Numbered from the stretch's first letter, positions 34,877 to 44,339 are shown. The stretch is 44,382 nucleotides of DNA from an uncultured Prochlorococcus sp. (GCA_902591865.1 CACJCK010000011.1:1-44382), one strand, 5' to 3'. Numbers and translations: made by a program. The notes: generated by a model from the sequence alone, not told the origin.

Positions 34877-35548
34877 ATGCAGGATAATGATATGCCCAAG
34901 ACTAACCCTTTAGTTAAAATCTGTGGACTAACTTCTGAAGAACAAGCTCTTCAAGTTGCCAAATTAGGAGCGAATGCTATTGGCATTATTTCTGTTGAAG
35001 AGTCTCCAAGGTATGTATCAGCTGAAATTAAGAAAAAAATATTTAAAGCCCTAGAAAATTTTTATCCAAAAATCGAGAGGGTAGCAGTTGTACAAAATTG
35101 TCCAATAGACTTAATTATTAAAAATTTCTTAGGAAACCCCACTGAAACTATCATTCAATTACATGGAGATGAAGATATTGATTATTGTAAAAAAATAAGG
35201 GAAAAAATTCCCAATATTGGCCTGTGGAAAGCTTTCAGAATAAAAACAGAAAAGGACATAGATAAAATAAAACCTTTTGAGGATTTTGTAGATGCGATAC
35301 TACTTGATTCTTGGAATAAAGAAACGTATGGAGGTTCAGGGAAAAAAATAAATTCTATACACCTAAAAAATTTGCAATTTAGCAAACCATGGTGGTTAGC
35401 AGGTGGAATATCAATTGAATGGATTGATGAAATCCTCACTGATTTCAAACCAGATGGATTAGATATTTCAAGTAGTCTTGAAATATCTCCAGGTTTAAAA
35501 GATATTAAAAAAACAGAGGATCTTTTTAAGTTTTTGAAAAGAAATTAG
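34877..35548 (+). CDS. trpF: phosphoribosylanthranilate isomerase
   Basis: 223 aa TIM barrel that converts phosphoribosylanthranilate to CdRP in tryptophan synthesis. Motifs are VKICGLTSEEQA (catalytic Cys), AVVQN, TIIQLHGDEDIDYC, AILLDSW (catalytic Asp) and PWWLAGGIS, then DGLDISSSLEISPGLKD. Two starts fit: ATG at 34877 or at 34892 (MPKTNPLVKICG); the second is nearer the family start. Its stop codon overlaps the folE stop region by 4 bp in convergent orientation. Confidence 0.94.
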   Translation: MQDNDMPKTNPLVKICGLTSEEQALQVAKLGANAIGIISVEESPRYVSAEIKKKIFKALENFYPKIERVAVVQNCPIDLIIKNFLGNPTETIIQLHGDEDIDYCKKIREKIPNIGLWKAFRIKTEKDIDKIKPFEDFVDAILLDSWNKETYGGSGKKINSIHLKNLQFSKPWWLAGGISIEWIDEILTDFKPDGLDISSSLEISPGLKDIKKTEDLFKFLKRN

Positions 35549-36285
35549 TAATTATTAGTAGCAGACTGCTGTTTTACAAGCTCAAAAAATTCTTGTTTTA
35601 AACTTAAATCGTGTCTAAAATCGCCTCTCACCACTGAATTAATCATACTTGTATTTGGTTCTTTAACTCCCCTCCACTTCATACAATAATGTTGGGCCTT
35701 TACAATAATGCCTAAACCTTTAGGTTCGCATAATTTTTCAATTTCATCTGCAAGAATCATTACGGCTTCTTCTTGAATATGAGGTCTTGAAAAAACCCAA
35801 TCAGTAACTCTTGCAAATTTTGAAAGACCTATGACTTTATTGCCAGGTTTAATACCTATCCAACACTCCCCTAGAATTGGAACTAAGTGATGTGAACATG
35901 CAGATCTGACAGAAATTGGTCCAACCGTATAAATTTCATCAAGATTCTTGTCATTAGGGAAACTTGTAACTTTAGGTTGTTCATGATATCTGCCTTTAAA
36001 AACTTCATTTAAATACATTTTTGAAACTCTTTCAGCAGTTTCTTGAGTATTATGATCATTTTCAACATCTATTACAAGGGACTTTAGTAAGTCTTTAACC
36101 CTTGAGGCTACTTCTTTTTCTAAAATTTCTAATTCACCAGGATTTATAAAATCAGAAATATTATCGTTGGCATTAAATTTTGTCCCAGAATTCTTAATTC
36201 TGTCTCTAATTATTTCAGAAATTAGTTTATTAGTAATCTGGTCGTCAAAGTTTCTAATATTATCGTTGGGTAATGTAGAGGTCAT
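35545..36285 (-). CDS. folE: GTP cyclohydrolase I
   Basis: 246 aa. It converts GTP to dihydroneopterin triphosphate, the first step of folate and pterin synthesis. The zinc site and active site are in SVRSACSHHLVPILGECWIG (Cys, His-His) and QHYCMKWRGVKEPNTSM (Cys). FSRPHIQEEAV is the family GCHI segment. The N-terminal ~60 residues are polar and variable. It is convergent with trpF, with the two genes overlapping by 4 bp. Confidence 0.96.
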   Translation of the reverse strand: MTSTLPNDNIRNFDDQITNKLISEIIRDRIKNSGTKFNANDNISDFINPGELEILEKEVASRVKDLLKSLVIDVENDHNTQETAERVSKMYLNEVFKGRYHEQPKVTSFPNDKNLDEIYTVGPISVRSACSHHLVPILGECWIGIKPGNKVIGLSKFARVTDWVFSRPHIQEEAVMILADEIEKLCEPKGLGIIVKAQHYCMKWRGVKEPNTSMINSVVRGDFRHDLSLKQEFFELVKQQSATNNY

Positions 36286-36438
36286 AAAATTTTTAACAGA
36301 AAATTGTATGCAACTTAATTAACTGTATCTTCCAAAAGCTTAATTGCTCATATACTATATCACATTCTCCTGTTCAATCGGGTTCAAATAGCACTAAAAA
36401 AAATCACTGTTTTAAGATTAATCAGATAAAGAGAATGT

Positions 36439-37146
36439 TTAAAAGGCTCCGCCAGAAGGCATCAAAGTCAAGTCTTCGATCAATTGTGATTCAGGTTTTT
36501 GAGCCATGTAGAGAATAGTTTCTGATACCTCTTTTGAGGAGAGCATAGAAGTTCTATCAAAATCAAAATTGATTGATTCGGAGTCCCAAAGAGGAGTATT
36601 TACTGAACCAAGAGTTATTGTGCACGCTCTTATTGAATTAGATCTCTCCTCCTCCCTCAAGCATTTAGTAAACATAGCTAGTGCAGATTTTGAAACACAA
36701 TAAGCTCCCCATTGGGGGAACGCATTATAAGAGGCATGACTACTAACATTAATAACTAAACCACCATTTTTTCTCATTTGAGGAATTATTGAACTACAAA
36801 TTTGAAAAACACTTGTGAGGTTTATTTGAATAGTTTGTTCCCATTGACCTAATTCCATTTCAACTAAAGGCCCATTAAATGCGCAACCGGCGTTATTTAT
36901 CAATACTGAAGGGCACCCATACTTCTCAATTGCTTCTTTAGCACAATGCTCTATTTCTAGAGAATTAGATAAATCACATTTTACTAGGTTAATTTTTGAT
37001 TTAGTGGTCAACAGTTCGCTCTTTAGTTTCTCCATTAAATCCATATTCCTGGAGAGTAAAATTAAATCCCAGCCGGCGTTAGCAAAAGTAATTGCGGTAG
37101 ATCTACCAATGCCTTTAGAAGCACCCGTTATAAAAGCTAGTTTCAA
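36439..37146 (-). CDS. short-chain dehydrogenase/reductase
   Basis: 235 aa from a TTG at 37146 (MKLAFITGASKGIGRSTAIT). That start is one base after the accA stop (TAA-A-TTG), suggesting coupling. An ATG at 37188 is also in frame, but it would overlap accA by 41 bp and add a basic, non-homologous stretch. Classical SDR motifs are TGASKGIG, INNAGCAFNGP, and the catalytic INVSSHASY with YCVSKSALA (Tyr-x-x-x-Lys). The NAD(P)-dependent substrate is unknown. With accA and aar upstream, an acyl or keto substrate is a fair guess. Confidence 0.88.
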   Translation of the reverse strand: MKLAFITGASKGIGRSTAITFANAGWDLILLSRNMDLMEKLKSELLTTKSKINLVKCDLSNSLEIEHCAKEAIEKYGCPSVLINNAGCAFNGPLVEMELGQWEQTIQINLTSVFQICSSIIPQMRKNGGLVINVSSHASYNAFPQWGAYCVSKSALAMFTKCLREEERSNSIRACTITLGSVNTPLWDSESINFDFDRTSMLSSKEVSETILYMAQKPESQLIEDLTLMPSGGAF

Positions 37147-37147
37147 T

Positions 37148-38155
37148 TTATTCAGTTTTTTGAGGGATTTCACTATAAATCTCTTCAATATTATTTGATT
37201 CGATAAATTTACCTAAAACTCTAAATTTTTTGTATCTTTCCTCAATTAATTCGTCTTCAGGCATTTGCAGTAAAGCATTAAGGTGTTTCTCAATAGCCTC
37301 TCTTAATGTGTTCCCAGCATCTAAAGGAGCCCAATTATTCCCACCAGAAGGTTCTGGCAATACCTCATCTATTATCCCTAATTTAAGTAAATCTTTACCT
37401 GTAATTTTAAGTGCTGATGCAGCTTCTGATGCCTTCGCAGCATCTCTCCACAAAATTGATGCACATGCTTCCGGACTGGCAACTGTGTAAACACTGTGTT
37501 CGAACATTAGTAACCTATCTGCAACACCTATTCCAAGTGCACCTCCTGAACCTCCTTCTCCAATGACAGTCGCGACAATTGGAACTTTCAATCCAAACAT
37601 CTCTCGAAGGTTTCTTGCAATCGCCTCCCCTTGACCTTGTTCTTCAGCTTTTAAACCAGCATAAGCTCCAGGAGTATCAATAAATGTAAGAATTGGCAAA
37701 GAGAATCTATTTGCATGCTGCATTAATCTAAGAGCTTTTCTGTAACCGCCTGGTTTTGCCATCCCAAAGTTTCTTACAACATTTTCTTTTGTGTCCCTTC
37801 CTTTCTGATGCCCTAACATCAACACTGGTCTATTATTTATCGAACCTATCCCCCCAATTAGTGCCATATCATCGCCACCATTTCTGTCTCCATGTAATTC
37901 GATCCAGTCATCACAAAACATTTGAACAAAGTCCAAAGTACTTGGCCTTTGAGGATGTCTAGCCACCTGAATCTTTTGAGCAGGGGTAAGAGATTTAAAT
38001 ATTTCTTCTCTTCTCCTAGCGGCTAAGGTTTCAAGCTGTAGAAGCTGTTGACTAACATCTACCTCTGAATCTCGAGCTAATTCTTTAATTTGCTCTATCT
38101 GCTTCTCAAGTTCAACAAGAGGCTTTTCAAAATCAAGGAGGTAACGTTTAGCCAT
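37148..38155 (-). CDS. accA: acetyl-CoA carboxylase carboxyltransferase subunit alpha
   Basis: 335 aa. With AccD it transfers the carboxyl group from biotin to acetyl-CoA, making malonyl-CoA for fatty acids. Motifs are [20 protein letters not shown] at the N-terminus, [40 protein letters not shown] and [19 protein letters not shown]. It starts 3 bp after the aar stop, so aar-accA-SDR are one unit. The aar-accA adjacency is recurrent in cyanobacteria. Confidence 0.97.
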   Translation of the reverse strand: MAKRYLLDFEKPLVELEKQIEQIKELARDSEVDVSQQLLQLETLAARRREEIFKSLTPAQKIQVARHPQRPSTLDFVQMFCDDWIELHGDRNGGDDMALIGGIGSINNRPVLMLGHQKGRDTKENVVRNFGMAKPGGYRKALRLMQHANRFSLPILTFIDTPGAYAGLKAEEQGQGEAIARNLREMFGLKVPIVATVIGEGGSGGALGIGVADRLLMFEHSVYTVASPEACASILWRDAAKASEAASALKITGKDLLKLGIIDEVLPEPSGGNNWAPLDAGNTLREAIEKHLNALLQMPEDELIEERYKKFRVLGKFIESNNIEEIYSEIPQKTE

Positions 38156-38158
38156 AAT

Positions 38159-39199
38159 TTAGACAGTTAATACTTTAGGCTGCTTATCAATTCCAATAGC
38201 GGAAAAACCATGCTTTAAAGAAGCTGCTCCAATAAATTCCATCTTTTCAAGGGAAATGTTATTTCTTCCCCAACTAAAGTTTGTATGACACTTTTCAAAT
38301 TCTAAAATCATAGCTTCTGCAAAGCAAGCAAACATCTCTCGCTGAGGGTTTTGCATTTCTGCAAGTTCCATCATATTCCAACCAATGTCATTAAAAAACT
38401 CTACTATACCTCCTTTTAAAACATGAATATTTTCACCCTTAAATTTCTCATCAAGATTTTTGGGGTATCCACCATCAATCATTAAACATGGTTTTTTAAA
38501 ATTCTCAGTTTCAATTTCAATAGTTTTAGGCATACTTGCAACCCACACAACAATATCAGCCTGAGGCAATGCCTCATCTAAACTTGTTATTGTGCCACCA
38601 TCTAATTCTTTTTGTAACAGCATTAATGGTTCTTGTTGTCTTGCTACCATAAGAAGTTCTGAAATCCCTGTTTTATTGATAAGCCACCTACAAACAGCAC
38701 TACCAATATCACCTGTAGCACCGATTACAGCAACAGTTGCTTTTTTAAGGTCTATTCCAATGCGAGGCGCATTTATTTCTAGCTGTTTACAAATAACCCA
38801 GGCGGTATGAGTATTGCCAGTAGTAAACCTTTCCCACTCTAATGCTGTATTTCTTATTTGTTTATGCTGTAGAAGATTAAAATTCTCGAAAATAATAGAA
38901 GTAAATCCTCCTAATGCGGTGATGTTAATCCCTTTTTTCTGAGCTAGTTCCATAGCATTTAGTACTTTTCTTCTGGCGGTTTTAAACCTAGAAAGCATTT
39001 CAGGAACAAAGCAAGAGTCTATGTAGGAACCCTCAATAGATATTCCAGTAGCACTCTTAACTTCTACATTCTCAACCAATTGAGGAGGAGCTGTACACCA
39101 AACATCCAAGTCGCCATCTGCAATATGATCAAAACCTAGTAACGAAGCTTTTCTTTTTGCATCTTCAAAACTAGTTGAGTGGCCTATTAACCCAAACAT
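38159..39199 (-). CDS. aar: long-chain acyl-[acyl-carrier-protein] reductase
   Basis: 346 aa. It reduces fatty acyl-ACP to fatty aldehyde with NADPH, the first step of cyanobacterial alkane synthesis. It starts [19 protein letters not shown]. The Rossmann loop [18 protein letters not shown] is near residues 156-173. The acyl-thioester cysteine is Cys292 in [12 protein letters not shown], equivalent to the catalytic Cys294 of the Synechococcus elongatus enzyme. ado lies 108 bp upstream and accA 3 bp downstream. Confidence 0.96.
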   Translation of the reverse strand: MFGLIGHSTSFEDAKRKASLLGFDHIADGDLDVWCTAPPQLVENVEVKSATGISIEGSYIDSCFVPEMLSRFKTARRKVLNAMELAQKKGINITALGGFTSIIFENFNLLQHKQIRNTALEWERFTTGNTHTAWVICKQLEINAPRIGIDLKKATVAVIGATGDIGSAVCRWLINKTGISELLMVARQQEPLMLLQKELDGGTITSLDEALPQADIVVWVASMPKTIEIETENFKKPCLMIDGGYPKNLDEKFKGENIHVLKGGIVEFFNDIGWNMMELAEMQNPQREMFACFAEAMILEFEKCHTNFSWGRNNISLEKMEFIGAASLKHGFSAIGIDKQPKVLTV

Positions 39200-39307
39200 T
39201 TAAAAATTTATTGATGATTTCTATATATTGTTATGAAGAATAGCACAGAGGTAACTACTTAAAAAGAAAGATTAATTATTGAAAAGCTTAATTAACTAGA
39301 ACTGCAA

Positions 39308-40063
39308 TTAAACAATAGCTGCCATAGCCATTCTTGCAATTTCTCTATTGTCTAAACCTATTTCCATCAATGTATCTTGATAAGCAATCATGAATTCTTC
39401 CATTAATTCTTCTCTGTCCATGGCCAAAACTGTTGCGTCATCTGCTACTTCATCTAACATCTTTTTGATTAAGGGAAGATTAACCTTATTAGCTTCCATT
39501 AATTCCTCTTTACAAGAAGATAAATTCTCCTTAAGCCATTCTTGACCATAATTTAAATGAAGATATTCATCCTTAACAACTCCCTCCGTTATTTTTTTTG
39601 CAAAAGGATCAGCAACCCTTATGTAAACGTTATACGCAGAGATTGCAAATGCTTCAATTAAGATAGCTTGTATTAAGAGACATGTTGTTAAATTTCCTTT
39701 TTCAAGAGCAATTTGAAAATTACCATGTAACTTAGAAAAGAATTTTTTTGCAAAATCCATATCAGCTTCTACGCCTAAATTTCTTCCACAGGCAGTAAAG
39801 CCTTTTTTATGTTTCATTTCCATTCTCGCCAATTTAGTTAATTCCTCTACCTCATTTGGTATTAAAGTTGCTATTGAAATGTAATTATCATGAGCCTCTT
39901 GCTCCCCCTCTATAACAATTGCATTTATTCTGCTGTATGCATCCTTGTAAGAATCTGTTGTAAAGTCGGGCAAATCTAAAGAAATCGGATGAGTCGATTC
40001 TTCAACAGTTTTTTTATTGGATTCTAGAGTTTGCATGTCAGTAATCTTTAGCTCATTATGCAT
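39308..40063 (-). CDS. ado: aldehyde-deformylating oxygenase
   Basis: 251 aa from the ATG at 40063; the ATG at 40036 (MQTLESNKKT) gives 242 aa, closer to known Prochlorococcus proteins. It is a ferritin-like di-iron enzyme that turns fatty aldehydes into alkanes plus formate. Iron ligands are visible: E-x-x-H in LARMEMKHKKGF, a glutamate in AILIEAFAISAYN, and E-x-x-H in VVKDEYLHLNYG. The aar partner is next downstream, so both alkane genes are present. Confidence 0.96.
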   Translation of the reverse strand: MHNELKITDMQTLESNKKTVEESTHPISLDLPDFTTDSYKDAYSRINAIVIEGEQEAHDNYISIATLIPNEVEELTKLARMEMKHKKGFTACGRNLGVEADMDFAKKFFSKLHGNFQIALEKGNLTTCLLIQAILIEAFAISAYNVYIRVADPFAKKITEGVVKDEYLHLNYGQEWLKENLSSCKEELMEANKVNLPLIKKMLDEVADDATVLAMDREELMEEFMIAYQDTLMEIGLDNREIARMAMAAIV

Positions 40064-40138
40064 GAATATTATATGATTATAGTGAGTTTATTTAAATATC
40101 ATGAAAATAGTTTCAATTATTAAGTCACATTTTTTTGT

Positions 40139-40942
40139 TTAAAGTTTTAAAGAATTGTTTGGCCAATCTGATTGCATCAGATTCATAATCAATTTGAACC
40201 AATGATTAATCAATAATTCCTTTAAATTTTTTCCTAAAGACTCATTTGCTCCTCTGCTATCTCCAATAACACCTGATTTACTGAAATCGTCAGTAAGCCA
40301 AGCAGTAGGAGCATTTCCCTCTAGACTCCAGCCTTCTGGGATTTGTCCATTGATGCACTCATTTGGACGTTCATCGCCTACTAATTCTGGTTTTAAAGCG
40401 AGCATCAAACTTGTTTCAGCTAAAGAAGCATGAAGCCCATGCTCTATCTCAGTTTTTGTTAACAATTCACATAATCCATTTACACCACTCCACAAGAAAC
40501 AAGGGAGAACTGCCATCCCTGGTGAGAAACTTCTTAACTCTCTTGCTGCTGTATTTAATAGTGAAATTTGACCTCCATGTCCATTAATCAAAATCAATCT
40601 TTTAAAACCCATTTCAGATAATTGACTTCCGACTTCCTTAATCATTGAAGTTATTAAATTTGAGGAAAGTGAAATTGTCCCAGCAAAACCCTTATGTTCT
40701 GGAGAAAAACCAATATATTGAGTTGGAAGTTTTTTTAATGGAATATCTGCAGAGAATAATTTAAAAACTTCGGTAATAATTTCATCAACAAAAATACTAT
40801 CTGTCGCAAGAGGCAAATGCGGTCCATGTTGTTCAACAGCACCGAATGGCCAAATCACTGTGGATCTTTTGTTTTTTGCAACACTCTCAATTTCTTGCCA
40901 ATTTAAATATTCAAATTTATTAGGTATTGGTTTAAAGTTCAT
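40139..40942 (-). CDS. creatininase family amidohydrolase
   Basis: 267 aa. It shows the metal-binding pattern of the creatininase family: FGAVEQHGPHLPLATDSIF (Glu, His, Asp), ILINGHGGQISLL (His) and HASLAETSLMLAL (Glu). Members include creatinine amidohydrolase, the riboflavin/F420-pathway amide hydrolase ArfB and MftE; the substrate here is unknown. The length is usual. It lies upstream of ado on the same strand and divergent from the S1 gene (66 bp). Confidence 0.9.
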   Translation of the reverse strand: MNFKPIPNKFEYLNWQEIESVAKNKRSTVIWPFGAVEQHGPHLPLATDSIFVDEIITEVFKLFSADIPLKKLPTQYIGFSPEHKGFAGTISLSSNLITSMIKEVGSQLSEMGFKRLILINGHGGQISLLNTAARELRSFSPGMAVLPCFLWSGVNGLCELLTKTEIEHGLHASLAETSLMLALKPELVGDERPNECINGQIPEGWSLEGNAPTAWLTDDFSKSGVIGDSRGANESLGKNLKELLINHWFKLIMNLMQSDWPNNSLKL

Positions 40943-41008
40943 TAATTTTAATTTTGAGTACTAACATTTAGAGTATGTTAATAATTAATTATTTTTATTT
41001 TACCTACG

Positions 41009-42226
41009 ATGGGAGTCAATAATAGAAATGCCCAAGATAATATCAAATCAAAGGGCAATAAAAAACCTCTTCAGGTACTTCACATAAGCAAGAAAGATAC
41101 TCAAAAAATATCTCAAGAAATAGATAATGAGAAAACAAATTTGCAAGAAGAAACTACAAAAGAAAATATCGCAATCAAACCTCAAATTATTAAAGATGTT
41201 TCAGTAAAAGAAATTAATGACAGTAATGAAAACACTAAAGATTTTGATATTTTTCAAAAAGATTTAACTCCACAAGAATTAAAAAGACCCCTTAGTTTTT
41301 CTGAGCAAAACACAGATTTTCAATTAGAAAGAACTGTTGATGATTTCGATTTTGATGAAAGTGCTTTTTTGGAGGCTTTAAATGAAAATGAGCCAATTGG
41401 GGCTACAGGAGAAACAATTTCAGGTAAGGTTATAGCAACTGAAAGTGATGGACTATATGTTGACATTGGAGGGAAAGCACCTGGTTATATGCCCAAAAAA
41501 GAGTGTTGTTTGGGTACTATAACTAACTTTAAAGAGAAATTTTCTATAGGCCTTGAAATGGAAGTTTTGGTTATCAAAGAACAAAATGCTGATGGGATGG
41601 TAACAGTGAGCGCTCGAGCATTAATTCTTAGGCAAAGTTGGGAAAAAGTATCAAGTTCTGCTAAGAATGGAGAATTAATTAACGTTTTAATTAATGGATT
41701 TAACAGAGGTGGTCTTACGTGTGATGTAGACGGTTTGAGAGGATTCATCCCAAGATCCCAACTTGAAAATGGTCAAGACTATCAATCTTTTGTTGGCAAA
41801 ACCCTAAAAGTAGCATTTATTGAGGTGAATCCAGAATCCAGAAAATTAGTTCTCTCTGAAAGGAAAGCATCATTAGTCTCTAAACTTACAAGTTTAGAAT
41901 TAGGTCAATTAATTGAAGGAGAAGTTTTAGCAGTAAAACCATATGGCTTCTTTATAGATTTGGGTGGAGCTAGTGGACTTCTTCATCAATCCTCACTAAC
42001 AAATGGATCGATTCGTTCTTTAAGAGAAGTTTTTAGAGAAGGGGAAATGATAAAAGCTTTAATATCTGAAATTGACCTCGAAAAAGGGCGCATTGGACTC
42101 AATACAGCACTCCTAGAAAACTCTGCGGGAGAATTAATTATTGATAAGCAAAAAGTTATGCAAGAAGCCACAGAGAGAGCATTAAAAACTAAAGCACTCT
42201 TCGATAAAAAAGAAGAAGGTAAATGA
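41009..42226 (+). CDS. S1 RNA-binding domain protein (ribosomal protein S1 homologue, Rps1b-like)
   Basis: 405 aa. The first ~130 residues are polar and acidic, likely disordered. Three S1 domains follow: about 134-205 (GKVIATESDGLYVDIGGKAP), 219-286 (LINGFNRGGLTCDVDGLRGF) and 299-368 (VLAVKPYGFFIDLGGASGLL). Cyanobacteria carry two S1 homologues, and this long-N-terminus type fits the second, Rps1b/Nbp1, which may aid SD-independent initiation. Its stop overlaps the start of the Tab2-like gene (ATGA), so both are coupled. Confidence 0.88.
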   Translation: MGVNNRNAQDNIKSKGNKKPLQVLHISKKDTQKISQEIDNEKTNLQEETTKENIAIKPQIIKDVSVKEINDSNENTKDFDIFQKDLTPQELKRPLSFSEQNTDFQLERTVDDFDFDESAFLEALNENEPIGATGETISGKVIATESDGLYVDIGGKAPGYMPKKECCLGTITNFKEKFSIGLEMEVLVIKEQNADGMVTVSARALILRQSWEKVSSSAKNGELINVLINGFNRGGLTCDVDGLRGFIPRSQLENGQDYQSFVGKTLKVAFIEVNPESRKLVLSERKASLVSKLTSLELGQLIEGEVLAVKPYGFFIDLGGASGLLHQSSLTNGSIRSLREVFREGEMIKALISEIDLEKGRIGLNTALLENSAGELIIDKQKVMQEATERALKTKALFDKKEEGK

Positions 42227-43128
42227 ATATTAATGAAACAATGGAGTCAAGTCTTAAATTAAAAATTTCAAATTGGGAATTAGACTTCTACTCAAGACCA
42301 ATTATTGAATCAAATGGAAAAAAAAGGTGGGAGTTAATTATTTGCTCAACAAAAAGTTATAAGACAGAAAATATTTTTCTTTGGAATAAAAAATGCCCTG
42401 CCAATAAAGTTAATTCAGTATGGCTTACAGAGGCACTAAATGAAGCAATAAGTGAAGCAAAAAAACAAGGCTGGGAGAAACCTTCAGTAGTTAGATTCTG
42501 GAGGTCGTCAATGAAATCGATCATTAAGAAATCTCTTGAGGCCGTAAGTATTGAGGCTCTTGTAAGTAGGAGAACTTACGATTTATTAGATAGAATCGAA
42601 TTTCTTGAGAAAGAGATTTATCCAAAGGAAAAAGGCTATGTGAGAGGTGTATTAGCTCCTACTTTTACTTCTAAAATGGAAACCCCCCCTACACCTTTAC
42701 CAGAAGAAGTAAGGGGTGATGCTTTAACTATCTCTGAAATATCAATTGGAGAATTAAAATCAGCAGAAAATTGGCCTATTGAATTTGGAGAAATTTTTCC
42801 AATTCAGCAAGATTTAGATAATAATTACTTGGTTCCGGGATTAAGACTTTTTAGCAAAGATAGATCTTTAGCTCTTTCTGCATGGTTTAGTTGTTTAGAA
42901 CCTATTAAATTAGTCATCAATAAGAATCAACTCATACTTGAAGCTTCAGAAGACGATAAGTGGCTGGTAACAGATTTGCAAGAAAAAGATGCAAACATTT
43001 TGAGTACAAAGTTTTTAGAGAATAAAAAAAATTCTTTTGATTATCAATTTATTTCCATACAATCAACGCCATACATCGAAAAATTTGCAGGATTCTGGAT
43101 CTTAAGAGATATTGAATTAATTTCATAA
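42223..43128 (+). CDS. Tab2-like RNA-binding protein (DUF1092 family)
   Basis: 301 aa, ATG at 42223 overlapping the S1 gene stop by 4 bp; MESSLKLKISN at 42241 is a second possible start. It has the N-terminal NWELDFYSRPIIESNGKKRW, VVRFWRSSMKSIIKKSLEA, RRTYDLLDRIEFLEKEIYP and the C-terminal FAGFWILRDIELI typical of Tab2/Atab2. Plant and algal members activate translation of photosystem I psaB mRNA. A similar role in translation of photosystem mRNAs is inferred here. The partner S1 protein supports an RNA and translation context. Confidence 0.88.
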   Translation: MNINETMESSLKLKISNWELDFYSRPIIESNGKKRWELIICSTKSYKTENIFLWNKKCPANKVNSVWLTEALNEAISEAKKQGWEKPSVVRFWRSSMKSIIKKSLEAVSIEALVSRRTYDLLDRIEFLEKEIYPKEKGYVRGVLAPTFTSKMETPPTPLPEEVRGDALTISEISIGELKSAENWPIEFGEIFPIQQDLDNNYLVPGLRLFSKDRSLALSAWFSCLEPIKLVINKNQLILEASEDDKWLVTDLQEKDANILSTKFLENKKNSFDYQFISIQSTPYIEKFAGFWILRDIELIS

Positions 43129-43150
43129 ATTCAGTTTAGGAGCAGGAACT

Positions 43151-43933
43151 ATTCTATACAAAGAAATATATTTTTCAAAAGCTGAAATTTTCATTCAAAA
43201 CAAAAAATTTGAGTATTATTCATCACCTATCCTTAGTCAAAATAATTTCAAACATGCATATTTTACGAAGTCAAGCTCTGAGAAATTTCTTCAATTATTA
43301 GGAAATTACTTTAATGAAAATTACATAAATTGTGTTTCCAATCAAATTCACAGTAATGTGATAGTGTTAGGATCAAATTCAAGAGAAGAGAATAAGACTG
43401 ATGCAGATGGTCTTGTTGGTGATAAATGCAATCAAAACTTATGGGTTTATACAGCTGATTGTATGCCAATTTTTTTTGCAGATAAAAGGACAAGAAATGT
43501 AGCAACCTTGCATTGTGGAAGAAAAGGTTTAGAAAAAAAAATAATAAAAAATATGGTTAAAATTTTTGATAATTTAGGGGCATCTAGAGATAACTTACTT
43601 GTTGCAATAGGACCAGCGATTTCAAAGGAACATTATCTAGTTGATAAAATGACACTCAAAGAATTTTATAGAAAGGCCGAGAACAAAAACATAACGGTCA
43701 ATTTTACTAAAGCTGAAAAAAATCTTTGTTTTAGTTATTCAAATCACTTCAAAGAGAAAAACTTAAATCAACTTGATCTTAAAAGATCTGCTTATAGACA
43801 ACTTTTAAATGAGAACATTCCCAATACAAATATAGACATTTCAAATTTATGTACATACAAATTAAAAAATGAATTTAATTCTTGGAGAAGGAGCAAAACA
43901 TTCTCGAGACAATGGAATTTTATCTGTTCATAG
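43151..43933 (+). CDS. laccase-domain (YfiH/PgeF family) protein, apparently with a non-standard start
   Basis: The family core is clear: FKHAYFTKSSSEKF, INCVSNQIHSNVIVLGSN, DADGLVGD, WVYTADCMPIFFAD (Cys and Asp), NVATLHCGRKGLEK (metal His, Cys) and AIGPAISKEHYLV. Homology therefore begins near 43250, far upstream of the first usual start (GTG 43358). The frame is open from 43121, yet it contains no ATG, GTG or TTG before 43358. An AGGAG at 43138-43142 lies 8 nt before an ATT at 43151, so I set the start there (260 aa, normal family length). The family hydrolyses wrongly made peptidoglycan dipeptides or nucleosides. A sequencing or assembly error in the 5' part cannot be excluded. Confidence 0.8.
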   Translation: MLYKEIYFSKAEIFIQNKKFEYYSSPILSQNNFKHAYFTKSSSEKFLQLLGNYFNENYINCVSNQIHSNVIVLGSNSREENKTDADGLVGDKCNQNLWVYTADCMPIFFADKRTRNVATLHCGRKGLEKKIIKNMVKIFDNLGASRDNLLVAIGPAISKEHYLVDKMTLKEFYRKAENKNITVNFTKAEKNLCFSYSNHFKEKNLNQLDLKRSAYRQLLNENIPNTNIDISNLCTYKLKNEFNSWRRSKTFSRQWNFICS

Positions 43934-43939
43934 AGATAG

Positions 43940-44290
43940 TTAACTTGGACAAATTTCACTTGTTAAGTCTTTGGTGACTAATAATTCGGTCATCTCTTTA
44001 GTACCTTTAATATTAAAAACTTTAGCTAACAAAACATTCTCTTTGAAACCAAAAGGTTTTATTTTCACTTTGCTTCCCCTTGGAAATTCACTTCTAAGTA
44101 ATTTAGTTGCTTCAAGCTCATCATTTTCATTTACATCTACACAAAATAGTCCAATCGTTAAATTCCTATTTTGATCCCCCACCAAAATAGTATTTGAACT
44201 TTTAATTTGAAGAATTTCGGCCGAGTTTACTGTTACAGGATTAAGAACAATCAAGCAGACTATAATTATAATTTTTGGTAATTTTTTCAA
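43940..44290 (-). CDS. secreted SNase-like small protein, function unknown
   Basis: 116 aa. The signal peptide is MKKLPKIIIIVCLIVLNPVT, cleaved after VNS-A near residue 24. The mature part resembles a shortened staphylococcal nuclease-like OB fold by pattern: ILQIKSSNTILVGDQNRNL, TIGLFCVDVNEN, LLRSEFPRGSKVKIKPFGF, LLAKVFN, MTELLVTKDL. The nuclease catalytic Asp and Arg residues are not evident where expected, so nuclease activity is doubtful. It is convergent with the yfiH-like gene (6 bp). The family assignment is tentative. Confidence 0.6.
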   Translation of the reverse strand: MKKLPKIIIIVCLIVLNPVTVNSAEILQIKSSNTILVGDQNRNLTIGLFCVDVNENDELEATKLLRSEFPRGSKVKIKPFGFKENVLLAKVFNIKGTKEMTELLVTKDLTSEICPS

Positions 44291-44339
44291 TTCAGAAATA
44301 TCTAAGTTTTTAAAATTATCTTAAAGTTAATTTTTTTAA

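Noticed and set aside
36370-36396. T-arm-like GGGTTCAAAT upstream of the SDR/folE spacer
   Set aside because: No acceptor, D or anticodon arm can be drawn around it, so it is not a tRNA.
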